A stretch of DNA of 64,000 nucleotides from Hansschlegelia quercus. Lineage in GTDB: Bacteria; Pseudomonadota; Alphaproteobacteria; Rhizobiales; Methylopilaceae. The notes below the pieces were generated by a model. That model saw only the letters and a program-made list of their open reading frames with translations. It had not been told where the DNA came from and ran no database searches. Position 1 is the first letter of the stretch; each line of letters opens with the position of its first letter. Positions 32,256 to 40,651 of the stretch are shown here, in pieces. A program made the translations under genes and the position numbers. Where the stretch lies: contig NZ_SIUB01000002.1 in NCBI RefSeq assembly GCF_004310425.1, positions 549,600 to 613,599 of the forward strand, written 5' to 3'.

Positions 32256-33221
32256 TTGCGGGTCTTCATGTGCGAATTCGTGACCGGCGGCGGCATGGGC
32301 GGGGAGGAGGTCCCCCCTTCGCTTGCACGTGAGGGCGCTATGATGCGCGACGCCTTGGCGCGCGATCTCAGCGACCTCCCCGGCGTCTCGCTCATCACGA
32401 CGCACGACGCGCGGTTCAGTCCGCCGAAAGGCGTCGCCAGCGTCTCGGTGACGCCCGGCCGGGACCCGTGGCGGCTCTGGGCCTATTGCGCGGAGAAATG
32501 CCAGGTCGCGTGGGTCGTCGCGCCCGAGACCGATGGGCTGCTCCGGCGGCTGACGGAGATTTGCCTGGAATCCGACGCGATGGTGGTTGGTCCGGATATC
32601 CGATCGATCATGACGACTTCGAGCAAGAAGCTCACCTCCGATGCGCTCATCGCCGCGGGCGTTCCGGCGCTGCCGACATGGACGGGGGATGACCTTCCCG
32701 CCGGCGTCTCCGGACGCTTCGTCGTGAAACCGGACGACGGCGCGGGCTGCATCGAAACGCGGCTCGTCGAGGGCCCGCTCGGCCCCGGGACGCTGAAGCC
32801 TGGGGATGTCGTGCAACCCTTCGCGGAGGGGGATGCAGCGAGCCTCACCGTACTTTGCAGTCGTAGCCAGACCACGCTGCTCGCGGCGAACCGCCAGCAT
32901 GTGACGATCGTCGACGGCGCTTTCCGCTTCGGCGGCCTGACGGTCGGCGCGCTGCCCGATCGCGACGGCGCGCTCACGACGCTGGCCGACCGGGTCGCGA
33001 AGGCCATTCCCGGCCTCGAGGGAATTTTCGGGATCGACCTCGTCATCACCCGGCAGGGTCCCGTGGTGGTGGAGGTTAATCCGCGGGTGACGACGAGTTA
33101 TGCGGGGCTTCGGGAGGCGATCGGGCTGAACCCCGCGACGCTCGTGGCGCCCTTCGCGGCTCGCCCCGACCGCCGACTCCGCAACGTCTCGACGGGCGGG
33201 CGGGTCGAGATCACGCTTTGA
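32256..33221 (+). CDS. ATP-grasp protein of the H4MPT cluster, TTG start
   Basis: A 321-residue ATP-grasp protein beginning MRVFMCEFVTGGGMGGEEVP, the usual opening of this family. The start is a TTG at 32256 with GGAGGG 6 bases upstream; the open frame extends to 32202 but lacks a better start. Features: TSSKKLTSDALIAAGVPALPTW, FVVKPDDGAGCIETR, and metal site VVVEVNPRVTTSYAGLREA. It is the second plain ATP-grasp protein in the cluster (with 27470-28630), besides the RimK-like one. The stop overlaps the next TTG start. Function assigned only to H4MPT-linked biosynthesis. Confidence 0.85.
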   Translation: MRVFMCEFVTGGGMGGEEVPPSLAREGAMMRDALARDLSDLPGVSLITTHDARFSPPKGVASVSVTPGRDPWRLWAYCAEKCQVAWVVAPETDGLLRRLTEICLESDAMVVGPDIRSIMTTSSKKLTSDALIAAGVPALPTWTGDDLPAGVSGRFVVKPDDGAGCIETRLVEGPLGPGTLKPGDVVQPFAEGDAASLTVLCSRSQTTLLAANRQHVTIVDGAFRFGGLTVGALPDRDGALTTLADRVAKAIPGLEGIFGIDLVITRQGPVVVEVNPRVTTSYAGLREAIGLNPATLVAPFAARPDRRLRNVSTGGRVEITL

Positions 33222-34240
33222 GCAATCGTCCGATCGTCGGCCTCGATGTCGGCGGCGCCCATCTCAAGCTTGCTCTTTTGTCGGCGGAGGGGCGGCTCGA
33301 AGCCGTTTGGATCGCGCCCTGCGCGCTCTGGAAAGGGCTGGACCGGCTCGGCGGCGCCTTGGACGAGCTGCTGCCGGGAGTACCCGAGGACGCTCGTTTC
33401 GCCGCGACCATGACCGGCGAACTCGTCGATCTTTGGCCCGACCGCGCCGCAGGCGTCGCCGCCATCGCGGAGGCGCTCGCGCAGCGGCTTGGGCCGGTCT
33501 CGTTCTACGGCGGCGAGAAGGGCTTCTCGGAGAGCGCCGAGGACTGGCGCTCCCTCGCCTCGGCCAACTGGCGCGCGACCGCGGAGGCGCTCGCCGCGAC
33601 GGAAGGCGCCGGATTGCTCGTCGACATCGGCTCGACCACTGCGGACTTGGTCCCCTTCGCAAAGGGCCGGCTATCCGCCCGCGGCTCGGACGACGCCGGG
33701 CGGATGGCGACGGACGAGCTCGTCTATCTCGGGATCGCGCGGACGCCGGTCATGGCGCTCGCAGCCCGCATGCCGTTCAACGGCGCCTGGGTGTCGCCGA
33801 TGGCCGAGCATTTCGCAACGACTGCGGACGTCTTCCGGCTGACCGGCGACCTGCCCGAGGGCGCGGATCTTCACGAGGCCGCGGACGGCGGCGAGAAGAC
33901 GGTGGAGGCGAGCGCTCGTCGGCTGTTGCGGATGGTCGGCGCGGATTTCGACGCGGAAACCGCCCTGGCGGCGCGGGCCCTTGCGCGCTTCCTGTCGGAG
34001 GTCGCTCTCAGGCGGTTTTGCGACGCGGCGGCGGTGATCCTGGCGCGGTCCGGAAGCGCAGCCGCCCCCGTCATCTACGGCGCCGGCGTCGGGAGATTCC
34101 TAGCGCGTCGGCTGGCGGAGCGCCTCGGGCTCATGTATCGCGACGTGGGAACGCTGTGGGCGGACGACCTCGCCGACGCCGTTTCCTCCTGCGCGCCGGC
34201 CGTCGCGGTCGCGCGGCTGTTCCGCTCCCGAACTCTCTGA
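33218..34240 (+). CDS. H4MPT-linked C1-transfer pathway protein, hydantoinase/ASKHA-like
   Basis: A 340-residue protein of the hydantoinase A/acetate-kinase-like fold: PIVGLDVGGAHLKLAL (phosphate 1), a TGELVDLWPDRAAG segment, LLVDIGSTTADLVPFAKG (phosphate 2), and VIYGAGVGRFLARR near the C-terminus. It belongs to the family annotated as a probable H4MPT-linked C1 transfer protein, present only where this cofactor is used. A TTG start overlaps the upstream stop as TTGA. Precise reaction unknown. Confidence 0.86.
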   Translation: MSNRPIVGLDVGGAHLKLALLSAEGRLEAVWIAPCALWKGLDRLGGALDELLPGVPEDARFAATMTGELVDLWPDRAAGVAAIAEALAQRLGPVSFYGGEKGFSESAEDWRSLASANWRATAEALAATEGAGLLVDIGSTTADLVPFAKGRLSARGSDDAGRMATDELVYLGIARTPVMALAARMPFNGAWVSPMAEHFATTADVFRLTGDLPEGADLHEAADGGEKTVEASARRLLRMVGADFDAETALAARALARFLSEVALRRFCDAAAVILARSGSAAAPVIYGAGVGRFLARRLAERLGLMYRDVGTLWADDLADAVSSCAPAVAVARLFRSRTL

Positions 34241-34265
34241 CGCGTCTCCGCGAGTTGTGCCTGAA

Positions 34266-34631
34266 ATGAGCGACCGGATCTTTCTGCGCGGCGTGCAGGT
34301 CCATGGCCGCCACGGCGTCTTCGAGGAGGAGCGGCGGCTCGGCCAACGCTTCATCTTCGACGTCGACTACTGGCTGGACGCCTCCGTCCCCGCCCGCACC
34401 GACGATGTCGCGTCTTCCGTCTCCTATGCGGATATCCATGCCGCGATCGTCGAGATCGGCGCCGGCGAGCCGGTGGCGTTGCTTGAGACCCTGGCCGAAA
34501 ACCTCGCACAAACAATCCTCGGCCGCTTCCCCGCGATCGAGCAGGTCCGGATCGAGGTTCACAAACCTTCAGCGCCGATCGTGGGGATCTTCTCGGACGT
34601 CGGCGTCGAAATCATCCGCAGGCGGCCGTGA
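34266..34631 (+). CDS. folB: Dihydroneopterin aldolase family protein (FolB-like)
   Basis: A 121-residue FolB family protein: DRIFLRGVQVHGRHGVFEEER with the conserved HG and Glu of the pterin site, and a final VRIEVHKPSAPI with the catalytic lysine. It converts dihydroneopterin to hydroxymethyl-dihydropterin plus glycolaldehyde. The ATG at 34266 gives the normal length (a GTG at 34257 is also possible). Being in the H4MPT cluster, it may supply the pterin for H4MPT as well as folate. Overlaps folK by four bases. Confidence 0.9.
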   Translation: MSDRIFLRGVQVHGRHGVFEEERRLGQRFIFDVDYWLDASVPARTDDVASSVSYADIHAAIVEIGAGEPVALLETLAENLAQTILGRFPAIEQVRIEVHKPSAPIVGIFSDVGVEIIRRRP

Positions 34632-35131
34632 TGCGCGAGATCGGACTCGGCTTCGGCAGCAATGTCGGCGACAAGACCGCGAATCTCGCCCGCGCGATGG
34701 AGATCGTGTTCTCCCGCGGCCCGGTGGAGTTCCTCGCGGCCTCGTCGGTCTGGCGAACGGCCCCCTGGGGCTATGTCGACCAGGACTGGTTCGCGAACGC
34801 CTGCGCGGTCGGCCGCACCGCGATGACCGCCGACGAGGCGATCGCCTTCACGCAGAGCGTTGAGGAGGAAATCGGCCGCGAGAAGACGTTTCGCTGGGGT
34901 CCGCGCCTGATCGACGTCGACATCCTCTATCTCGGCGATGAGAAGGTTTCCTCCGAGCGGCTGATCGTGCCGCACAAGGAAATGTTCAACCGCGCTTTCG
35001 TGCTCGCGCCGCTCGCCGAGATCCGGCCCGACCTCGTGCTCGACGGACGCTCGATCCGGGACACGGCGGACGCCGTGGGCTCCGCCGGCCTTTCCCGCAT
35101 GGCGCCTCCCTGGCGGCCTGAATTGTCATGA
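34628..35131 (+). CDS. folK: 2-amino-4-hydroxy-6-hydroxymethyldihydropteridine diphosphokinase
   Basis: A 167-residue HPPK with the family markers GFGSNVGDK, VWRTAPWGYVDQDWFANAC, RWGPRLIDVDILYLG (the Asp pair binding Mg2+) and PHKEMFNRAFVLAPLAEI. It pyrophosphorylates hydroxymethyl-dihydropterin, giving the substrate for DHPS-type enzymes such as 17749-19173. Start either GTG 34628 (overlapping the folB stop) or ATG 34631. Last gene of the cofactor cluster. Confidence 0.94.
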   Translation: MMREIGLGFGSNVGDKTANLARAMEIVFSRGPVEFLAASSVWRTAPWGYVDQDWFANACAVGRTAMTADEAIAFTQSVEEEIGREKTFRWGPRLIDVDILYLGDEKVSSERLIVPHKEMFNRAFVLAPLAEIRPDLVLDGRSIRDTADAVGSAGLSRMAPPWRPELS

Positions 35132-35144
35132 AGGTTTAAACCTT
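35131..35144. repeat. 14-bp perfect palindrome after folK
   Basis: AAGGTTTAAACCTT begins at the last base of the folK stop codon. The perfect twofold symmetry with an AT centre is typical of an operator rather than a terminator. It is 70 bases upstream of the RTX protease start and could control that gene. Confidence 0.45.
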
Positions 35145-35172
35145 TCCTAAAGCGGCGACCTGCAAGTTGCGT

Positions 35173-35193
35173 GCGCGCGAGAATCTCGCGCGC
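35173..35193 (+). repeat. 9-bp stem, 3-base loop hairpin before the protease gene
   Basis: GCGCGCGAG (35173-35181), AAT, CTCGCGCGC (35185-35193), perfect pairing. It ends about 12 bases before the AAAGGA ribosome-binding site of the protease gene, so it would sit in the 5' UTR or act as a weak terminator for the upstream operon. No T-run. Confidence 0.5.
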
Positions 35194-35213
35194 CGATGCG
35201 CAAAGGATCCGCC

Positions 35214-36917
35214 ATGGCGTTGCCGGTCTTCTCGAATGATCAGATCGCCGACCAACTCGTCCGCGGCTATTGGGAAGATCAAGGCGGCATCCCGGTTTTC
35301 TGGAGCAGCCAGACGCTGACGGTTTCGCTGACGGCCTTAACGGGCGCCGGTCAGACGCTCGCGCGCGCCGCGCTTCAAGTCTGGAGCGACGCGACCGGAT
35401 TTGCGTTCGTCGAGACGACCCAGGCGGGAGCCTCGATCACCTTCGACGACAACCAACCGGGCGCCTATGGCGGCTCTGCCTATATGAGCGACGGGGAGAT
35501 CGTCTCGGCCGAGGTCAACGTCTCAACAAATTGGCTGGCGGCCTACGGGACCTCGCTGAACTCCTATTCCTTCCAGACCTACATCCACGAGATCGGCCAT
35601 GCGCTCGGCCTCGGGCACGCCGGGAATTACAACGGCGACGCGCAGTATCCCGAGGACGCGCTGTTCATGAACGACAGCTGGCAGGCGACCGTGATGTCGT
35701 ATTTCAGCCAGGACGACAACACGTCCGTCGATGCCTCGTTCGCCTTCGTCGTCACGCCGCAGGCGGATATCGTCGCGATGCAGGCGATCTACGACTGGAG
35801 CTCGTCGGCCCGTTCCGGCGCGACTGTCTACGGCTTCAATTCGACCGCCGGAAACGTGCTGTTCGACGCCACACAGTTTTCGGACGTGGCCTACACGATC
35901 GTCGACAGCGGCGGGAACGACACCCTCGACTACTCCGGCTTCGCGGCGGACCAGGTCATCGATCTCCGCCAGGAGGCATTCTCGGACATTGGCGGCCTCG
36001 TCGGGAACGTCGCGATCGGCCGCGGGACGGTCATCGAGAACGCGATCGGCGGCTCGGGCGACGACCGTCTGGTGGGCAACTCCGCTGTCAACGTTCTCAA
36101 GGGCGGCGCGGGCGACGACGTCTATGTCGTCCAGACCTCGGGCGATTCCGCCGTCGAGGCGAACGGCGCGGGAAACGACCGGGTCGAGTCGTCCGTGAGC
36201 TACTCGCTCGCTAAGCAGTACATCGAGGCTCTAACGCTGACCGGCACGGCAGCGATCAACGCGACCGGCAATTCGCTCGCCAACACCATCATCGGCAATT
36301 CCGCGCGCAACGTGATCGACGGCGGCAGCGGCCGCGACACAATGGTCGGCGGAGGGGGCGACGACGATTATGTCGTGCAGAACGCCCACGATCGGGTCAT
36401 CGAACTCAATGGCCAAGGCGACGACCGCGTACTGAGCAAGGTCAGCTTTTCGCTGGCGAACCAGTATATCGAACGGCTCCAGCTCATCGGCTCCGCCGAT
36501 ATCGCGGGCACGGGCAACAGCCTGAAGAACACGATCGTCGGGAATGCCGGCGACAACCTCATCGACGGCGGCAAGCGCGCGGACCACCTCGCCGGCGGGG
36601 CCGGCCATGACACCTTCGCCTTCACTACGGCGCTCGGTGCGAAGAACGTCGACATCATCACCGACTTCAACGCGGTTGACGACACGATCCGCCTTGAAAA
36701 CGCGGTGTTCGCCGGGCTCTCGACGGGCGCTCTCGGTAAGAGCGCGTTTTACGCCGGAACGGCGGCCCACGATTCATCGGATCGTATCATCTACAACGCG
36801 ACCTCAGGCGGGTTGTTCTTCGACCGCGATGGGACTGGCGCGACTTACACCGCCGTGCAGTTCGCCACGCTCGAAAACCACGCGACGACCACGGCAGCCG
36901 ACTTCATCGTGGTCTGA
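35214..36917 (+). CDS. Secreted RTX zinc metalloprotease (serralysin-like, M10)
   Basis: A 567-residue protein without a Sec signal, as expected for type I secretion. The catalytic domain has HEIGHALGLGH (His125, Glu126, His129, His135) and the Met-turn VMSYF (Met161). It is followed by two tandem, roughly 85-residue repeats (YVVQ..DRV...YSLA/FSLANQYIE.L.L.G...ATGNSL.NTI.GN) interleaved with RTX calcium repeats (GGSGDDRL, GGAGDDVY, GGSGRDTMVGGGGDDDY, GGAGHDTF). The C-terminus DFIVV resembles the hydrophobic type I export signal. The ATG at 35214 has AAAGGA upstream; 35196 does not. No type I secretion genes are adjacent. Unrelated to the methylotrophy genes on either side. Confidence 0.93.
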   Translation: MALPVFSNDQIADQLVRGYWEDQGGIPVFWSSQTLTVSLTALTGAGQTLARAALQVWSDATGFAFVETTQAGASITFDDNQPGAYGGSAYMSDGEIVSAEVNVSTNWLAAYGTSLNSYSFQTYIHEIGHALGLGHAGNYNGDAQYPEDALFMNDSWQATVMSYFSQDDNTSVDASFAFVVTPQADIVAMQAIYDWSSSARSGATVYGFNSTAGNVLFDATQFSDVAYTIVDSGGNDTLDYSGFAADQVIDLRQEAFSDIGGLVGNVAIGRGTVIENAIGGSGDDRLVGNSAVNVLKGGAGDDVYVVQTSGDSAVEANGAGNDRVESSVSYSLAKQYIEALTLTGTAAINATGNSLANTIIGNSARNVIDGGSGRDTMVGGGGDDDYVVQNAHDRVIELNGQGDDRVLSKVSFSLANQYIERLQLIGSADIAGTGNSLKNTIVGNAGDNLIDGGKRADHLAGGAGHDTFAFTTALGAKNVDIITDFNAVDDTIRLENAVFAGLSTGALGKSAFYAGTAAHDSSDRIIYNATSGGLFFDRDGTGATYTAVQFATLENHATTTAADFIVV

Positions 36918-36921
36918 ACGG

Positions 36922-36939
36922 CGTCTCATGAAGGAGACG
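36922..36939. terminator. Small hairpin between convergent protease and LysR genes
   Basis: CGTCTC (36922-36927), loop ATGAAG, GAGACG (36934-36939), in the 37-base gap between two converging genes. Weak, no T-run; possible shared terminator. Confidence 0.3.
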
Positions 36940-36954
36940 GTGGGCCCCGCCCGC

Positions 36955-37878
36955 TCAAACCTTCGGCAGGAACTCCGCGCCGTGTTCGGCGAGGAACTCG
37001 ATCATGGCCGCTGCGGGGGGCGTGAGGCGCTTCTGCGCGCGCCGGACCACATGCCAGCGGCGCACGACCGGCAACCCCACCACGTCGAGCTGCGCGAGCC
37101 GGTGATCGGCGATTTCGGCCGCGACCGTGTGGGCGGAGATGAACGCCAGCCCCAGGCCGGCGATCACGGCCTGCTTGATGGTCTCGTTGGAGCCGATCTC
37201 CATGCCGGCCTTCGGCGTCACGCCCGCTTCGCCAAACAGGCGTTCCATCAGGATGCGGGTGCCCGATCCGGTCTCGCGCATCAGGAAGGTCTGGCCGCTG
37301 AGCGCGGAAGCCGGGAGGCTCTTCTTGCCGACAAGCTCGTGGCCGGGAGGCGCGATGACGAAATGCGGATGGTCACCGATGATCGACCAGACGTTCTCGA
37401 AGTCCTCCGGCGGGCGGCCCATGATGGCGACGTCGACCCGGTCGTTCTTGAGGTTGTCGACCACCTCCGCCCTATTACCGACCATCAGGCTGAGCTCGAC
37501 CTTCGGGTGGGCGCGGGCGAAGGCGCCGAGCGCCATCGGCGCGAAATATTTGGCGGTCGAGACAATCGCGACCGAGACCCGGCCACCGTCGAGGCCCTTC
37601 ATCGCTTCGAGCGCCGCAACACAATCGCGCAGGGCCGCCTCGACCCGAGCGGCCGCCTCGATCACCTCGCGCCCCGCGTCGGTCGGACGGAAGCGGTCGC
37701 CGGTTCGGTCGAGCAGCGGCAGGGCGACCGCGGCCTCGAGCAGCTGCACCTGCATGGTGACTGCGGGGGGCGTGACGTTCAGCCGCCGGGCGGCCGCGCT
37801 GACGGCGCCGGTGTCCGCGACCGCCGCCAGGGCCCGGAGTTGCTTGAGGGTGAGCGAGCGCGCGAGGTCTTCAGCCAT
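36955..37878 (-). CDS. cbbR: LysR-family regulator of CbbR/QscR type
   Basis: A 307-residue LTTR: N-terminal winged helix (LTLKQLRALAAVADTGAVSAAARRLNVTPPAVTMQVQLLE), then a two-lobed effector domain. It matches CbbR-type regulators and is divergent from cbbF-cbbP, the classic position. Such proteins respond to RuBP, NADPH and related metabolites. In Methylorubrum the related QscR controls the serine cycle using RuBP made by phosphoribulokinase, so it could be either; the symbol reflects gene position only. Confidence 0.83.
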   Translation of the reverse strand: MAEDLARSLTLKQLRALAAVADTGAVSAAARRLNVTPPAVTMQVQLLEAAVALPLLDRTGDRFRPTDAGREVIEAAARVEAALRDCVAALEAMKGLDGGRVSVAIVSTAKYFAPMALGAFARAHPKVELSLMVGNRAEVVDNLKNDRVDVAIMGRPPEDFENVWSIIGDHPHFVIAPPGHELVGKKSLPASALSGQTFLMRETGSGTRILMERLFGEAGVTPKAGMEIGSNETIKQAVIAGLGLAFISAHTVAAEIADHRLAQLDVVGLPVVRRWHVVRRAQKRLTPPAAAMIEFLAEHGAEFLPKV

Positions 37879-37988
37879 ACTGAAGTCGGGCTTTAGAAGA
37901 TTTGGCTTTTCTGAGCAACGGCGTTACGACGAACTGCTGCCTCCGCAGCCTCATTTCGTCTACACTTTGCGTGATCCGGAGACGCCCC
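37879..37988. promoter_or_regulatory. Divergent cbbR-cbbF control region
   Basis: A 110-base gap between the LysR gene and cbbF. It contains an AT-richer segment (TTTAGAAGATTTGGCTTTT, around 37892-37910), with T-N11-A spacings as LTTR sites require, though such spacings are common. CCGGAG precedes the cbbF GTG start. Likely autoregulation and control of cbbF. Confidence 0.5.
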
Positions 37989-39005
37989 GTGGCTGATCAC
38001 ACGACCCTCGACGCCTTTCTCGACAGCTGGTCGGGCGGCGATCCGACGCGCTCAGCGACGGCCCAGGCGATCCTCGGAATCTGCGAAGCAGGACGCGCGA
38101 TTGCGGCGATCGTCGGCCGTGGCTCGCTCGAGGGACAGATGGCGGCAGCGGTCGGCGCGAATGCCGGCGGAGACACCCAGAAGGCCCTTGACGTCCGCAC
38201 CCACGACATCACGGTCGACATCCTCCGCAACGCGCCGGTAAGCCGGATCGGCTCGGAAGAGGCCGACGAGGAGGTCGTGCTCGACGAAAGCGCGCCGGTC
38301 GCGGTTGCGATCGATCCACTCGACGGCTCGTCGAACATCGAGACCAACGTCTCGATCGGCACGCTGTTCGGCGTCCTTCCGGAGAAGGGGTCCGAGACCT
38401 TCCTGCAGCCCGGCACGGCCCAGATCGCGGCGGGCTTCATCGTCTACGGCCCGGCGACAGTGCTCGTGCTGACGGTCGGGACCGGGACCAACGCCTTCAC
38501 GATGGACGATAGCGGCGCCTTCCTGCTGAGCCATCCCGACATGTCGATCCCTAAGGCCACCAAGGAATACGCCATCAACGCCTCCAACGCGCGCCACTGG
38601 GGCGAGCCGATGAAGGCGTATGTCGCGGATTGCCAGGCCGGCGCCGAGGGACCGCGCGAGAAGAACTTCAACATGCGGTGGGTCGGCTCGCTCGTCGCCG
38701 ACGTGTTCCGCATCCTGGTCCGCGGCGGCGTGTACCTTTATCCCGGCGACCAGCGGGACGGCTACGGCCAAGGGCGGCTGCGCCTGGTCTACGAGTGCAA
38801 TCCCATCGCGATGATCTGCGAGCAGGCCGGCGGGGCCGCGACCGACGGCACGACCCGCATCCTCGAGCTGGAGCCCACAAAGCTCCACGTCCGTGCGCCG
38901 CTGATTGCGGGTTCGGCGGAGGAGATCGAGCGGATCGCGGATTATTACGCCGACCCGCGCCAGGCCTCGCCGCTCTTCGCCAAGCGCGGTCTGTTCCTCG
39001 CCTGA
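37989..39005 (+). CDS. cbbF: Fructose-1,6-bisphosphatase class I
   Basis: A 338-residue class I FBPase. Metal and substrate motifs: EEADEEVVLDE, AIDPLDGSSNIETNVSIGT, NMRWVGSLVADVFRIL and GGVYLYPGDQRDGYGQGRLRLVYECNP. It dephosphorylates FBP (and often SBP) in the Calvin cycle or gluconeogenesis. A GTG at 37989 with GGAG 8 bases upstream is preferred; the frame is open further left into the control region. First of four same-strand cbb genes. Confidence 0.95.
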   Translation: MADHTTLDAFLDSWSGGDPTRSATAQAILGICEAGRAIAAIVGRGSLEGQMAAAVGANAGGDTQKALDVRTHDITVDILRNAPVSRIGSEEADEEVVLDESAPVAVAIDPLDGSSNIETNVSIGTLFGVLPEKGSETFLQPGTAQIAAGFIVYGPATVLVLTVGTGTNAFTMDDSGAFLLSHPDMSIPKATKEYAINASNARHWGEPMKAYVADCQAGAEGPREKNFNMRWVGSLVADVFRILVRGGVYLYPGDQRDGYGQGRLRLVYECNPIAMICEQAGGAATDGTTRILELEPTKLHVRAPLIAGSAEEIERIADYYADPRQASPLFAKRGLFLA

Positions 39006-39014
39006 CGAACCGCG

Positions 39015-39890
39015 ATGTCGGTCCGCCATCCCATCATCTCCGTCACCGGGTCTTCGGGCTCGGGCACGACGTCCGTGCGCGCGACGTTCGAGCAGATCTT
39101 TCGCCGCGAGCACATTACGGCGGCCTTCGTCGAGGGTGACGCCTTCCATCGCTATGACCGTGACGGCATGCGCGCCAAGGCGGCGGAGGAGGAGGCCAAG
39201 GGCAACCACCACTTCAGCCATTTTGGCCACGACGCCAACATGCTCGAGGAGCTGGAGGCGACGTTCGCCTCCTATGCCGAGAACGGGACGGGCAAATCCC
39301 GGCGCTATGCGCACGACCTCGACGAGGCCGCGCGGCTGGGCCGGCCAATGGGCGCCTTCACCGACTGGGAGCCCCTGCCCCAACCCTCCGACCTGATGTT
39401 TTACGAGGGCCTCCACGGCGCGACCGTCGGCGACGGCGTCGACATCGCCCGCCACGCGGATCTCGCGATCGGCGTCGTGCCGGTCATCAACCTCGAATGG
39501 ATCCAGAAGATTCACCGCGACAAGACCGACCGCGGCTACTCCACCGAGGACGTCACCGAGACCATCCTGCGGCGGATGCCTGATTACGTCCGCTACATCT
39601 GCCCGCAGTTCACGCGTACGGACATCAACTTCCAGCGCATCCCGACGGTCGACACCTCGAATCCGTTCATCGCCCGAGCGATCCCGAACGCGGATGAGTC
39701 CATGGTCGTGATCCGCTTCCGCGATCCGCGGGGCATCGACTTCCCTTATCTCCTGTCGATGATCCCGATGAGCTTCATGTCTCGGGCGAACTCGATCGTG
39801 ATCCCGGGCGGCAAGCTCGACCTCGCGATGCAGCTGATCATGACCCCGATGATCTTGAACCTGATGGAGAGGAAGCGCCGCGCGGGGTAG
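39015..39890 (+). CDS. cbbP: Phosphoribulokinase
   Basis: A 291-residue bacterial-type phosphoribulokinase: P-loop [10 protein letters not shown] near residue 12, [32 protein letters not shown] and [34 protein letters not shown]. It makes ribulose-1,5-bisphosphate. No RuBisCO genes lie in this window, so RuBP may feed a RuBisCO encoded elsewhere or serve as a signal for a QscR/CbbR-type regulator, as in Methylorubrum. Starts 9 bases after cbbF. Confidence 0.96.
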   Translation: MSVRHPIISVTGSSGSGTTSVRATFEQIFRREHITAAFVEGDAFHRYDRDGMRAKAAEEEAKGNHHFSHFGHDANMLEELEATFASYAENGTGKSRRYAHDLDEAARLGRPMGAFTDWEPLPQPSDLMFYEGLHGATVGDGVDIARHADLAIGVVPVINLEWIQKIHRDKTDRGYSTEDVTETILRRMPDYVRYICPQFTRTDINFQRIPTVDTSNPFIARAIPNADESMVVIRFRDPRGIDFPYLLSMIPMSFMSRANSIVIPGGKLDLAMQLIMTPMILNLMERKRRAG

Positions 39891-39967
39891 CCCGCGCCGA
39901 GGTCGTCTTCTCCCCGCCCTACTTTCGTACTATGCGTGCCCCTCGTTCAACGGCAGAGCCGTCGCCC

Positions 39968-40651
39968 ATGTCCCTCGTGAAGATCGCCCCCTCCATCCTG
40001 TCCGCGGACTTTTCGCGCCTCGGCGAGGAGACGCGCGACGTCGTCGACGCCGGGGCGGACTGGGTGCATCTCGACGTCATGGACGGGCATTTCGTGCCGA
40101 ACATCACCTTCGGCCCGGACGTCGTGAAGAAGCTGCGCCGCTGGACCGACGCGTTCTTCGACTGCCACCTCATGATCTCGCCGGCCGATCCTTATCTGGA
40201 GGCATTTGCAAGGGCCGGATGCGACCGGCTGTCGGTGCACGCGGAGGCCGGCCCGCATCTCGATCGCTCCTTGCAGTTCATCCGCTCGCTCGGCAAGCAG
40301 GCCGGCGTGGCGCTCAATCCGTCGACCCCCGCGAGCGCCGTCGAATACGTCCTTGACCGGATCGATCTCGTGATCGTCATGACCGTCAACCCCGGCTTCG
40401 GCGGCCAGAAGTTCATTCCGAGCCAGATCGACAAGATCCGTCAGCTCCGCGCGATGATCGGTGACCGGCCGATCTCGATCGAGATCGACGGCGGCGTCAC
40501 GCCCGAGACCGCGCCGCTCTGCGCGGCGGCGGGGGCTGACGTGTTCGTCGCCGGCAACGCGGTCTTCAAGGACGGACCGGAGCACTACAAGCGACATATC
40601 GGGGCGATCCGCGCCGCAGCCGATCAGGCGTTCCGAGCGCAGGCGGCCTGA
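39968..40651 (+). CDS. rpe: Ribulose-phosphate 3-epimerase
   Basis: A 227-residue TIM-barrel epimerase: [67 protein letters not shown] and [20 protein letters not shown]. All metal and catalytic residues are present. The ATG at 39968 matches the family start; 39932 would add 12 unusual residues. It shares one base with the downstream cbbY-like gene. Confidence 0.96.
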   Translation: MSLVKIAPSILSADFSRLGEETRDVVDAGADWVHLDVMDGHFVPNITFGPDVVKKLRRWTDAFFDCHLMISPADPYLEAFARAGCDRLSVHAEAGPHLDRSLQFIRSLGKQAGVALNPSTPASAVEYVLDRIDLVIVMTVNPGFGGQKFIPSQIDKIRQLRAMIGDRPISIEIDGGVTPETAPLCAAAGADVFVAGNAVFKDGPEHYKRHIGAIRAAADQAFRAQAA

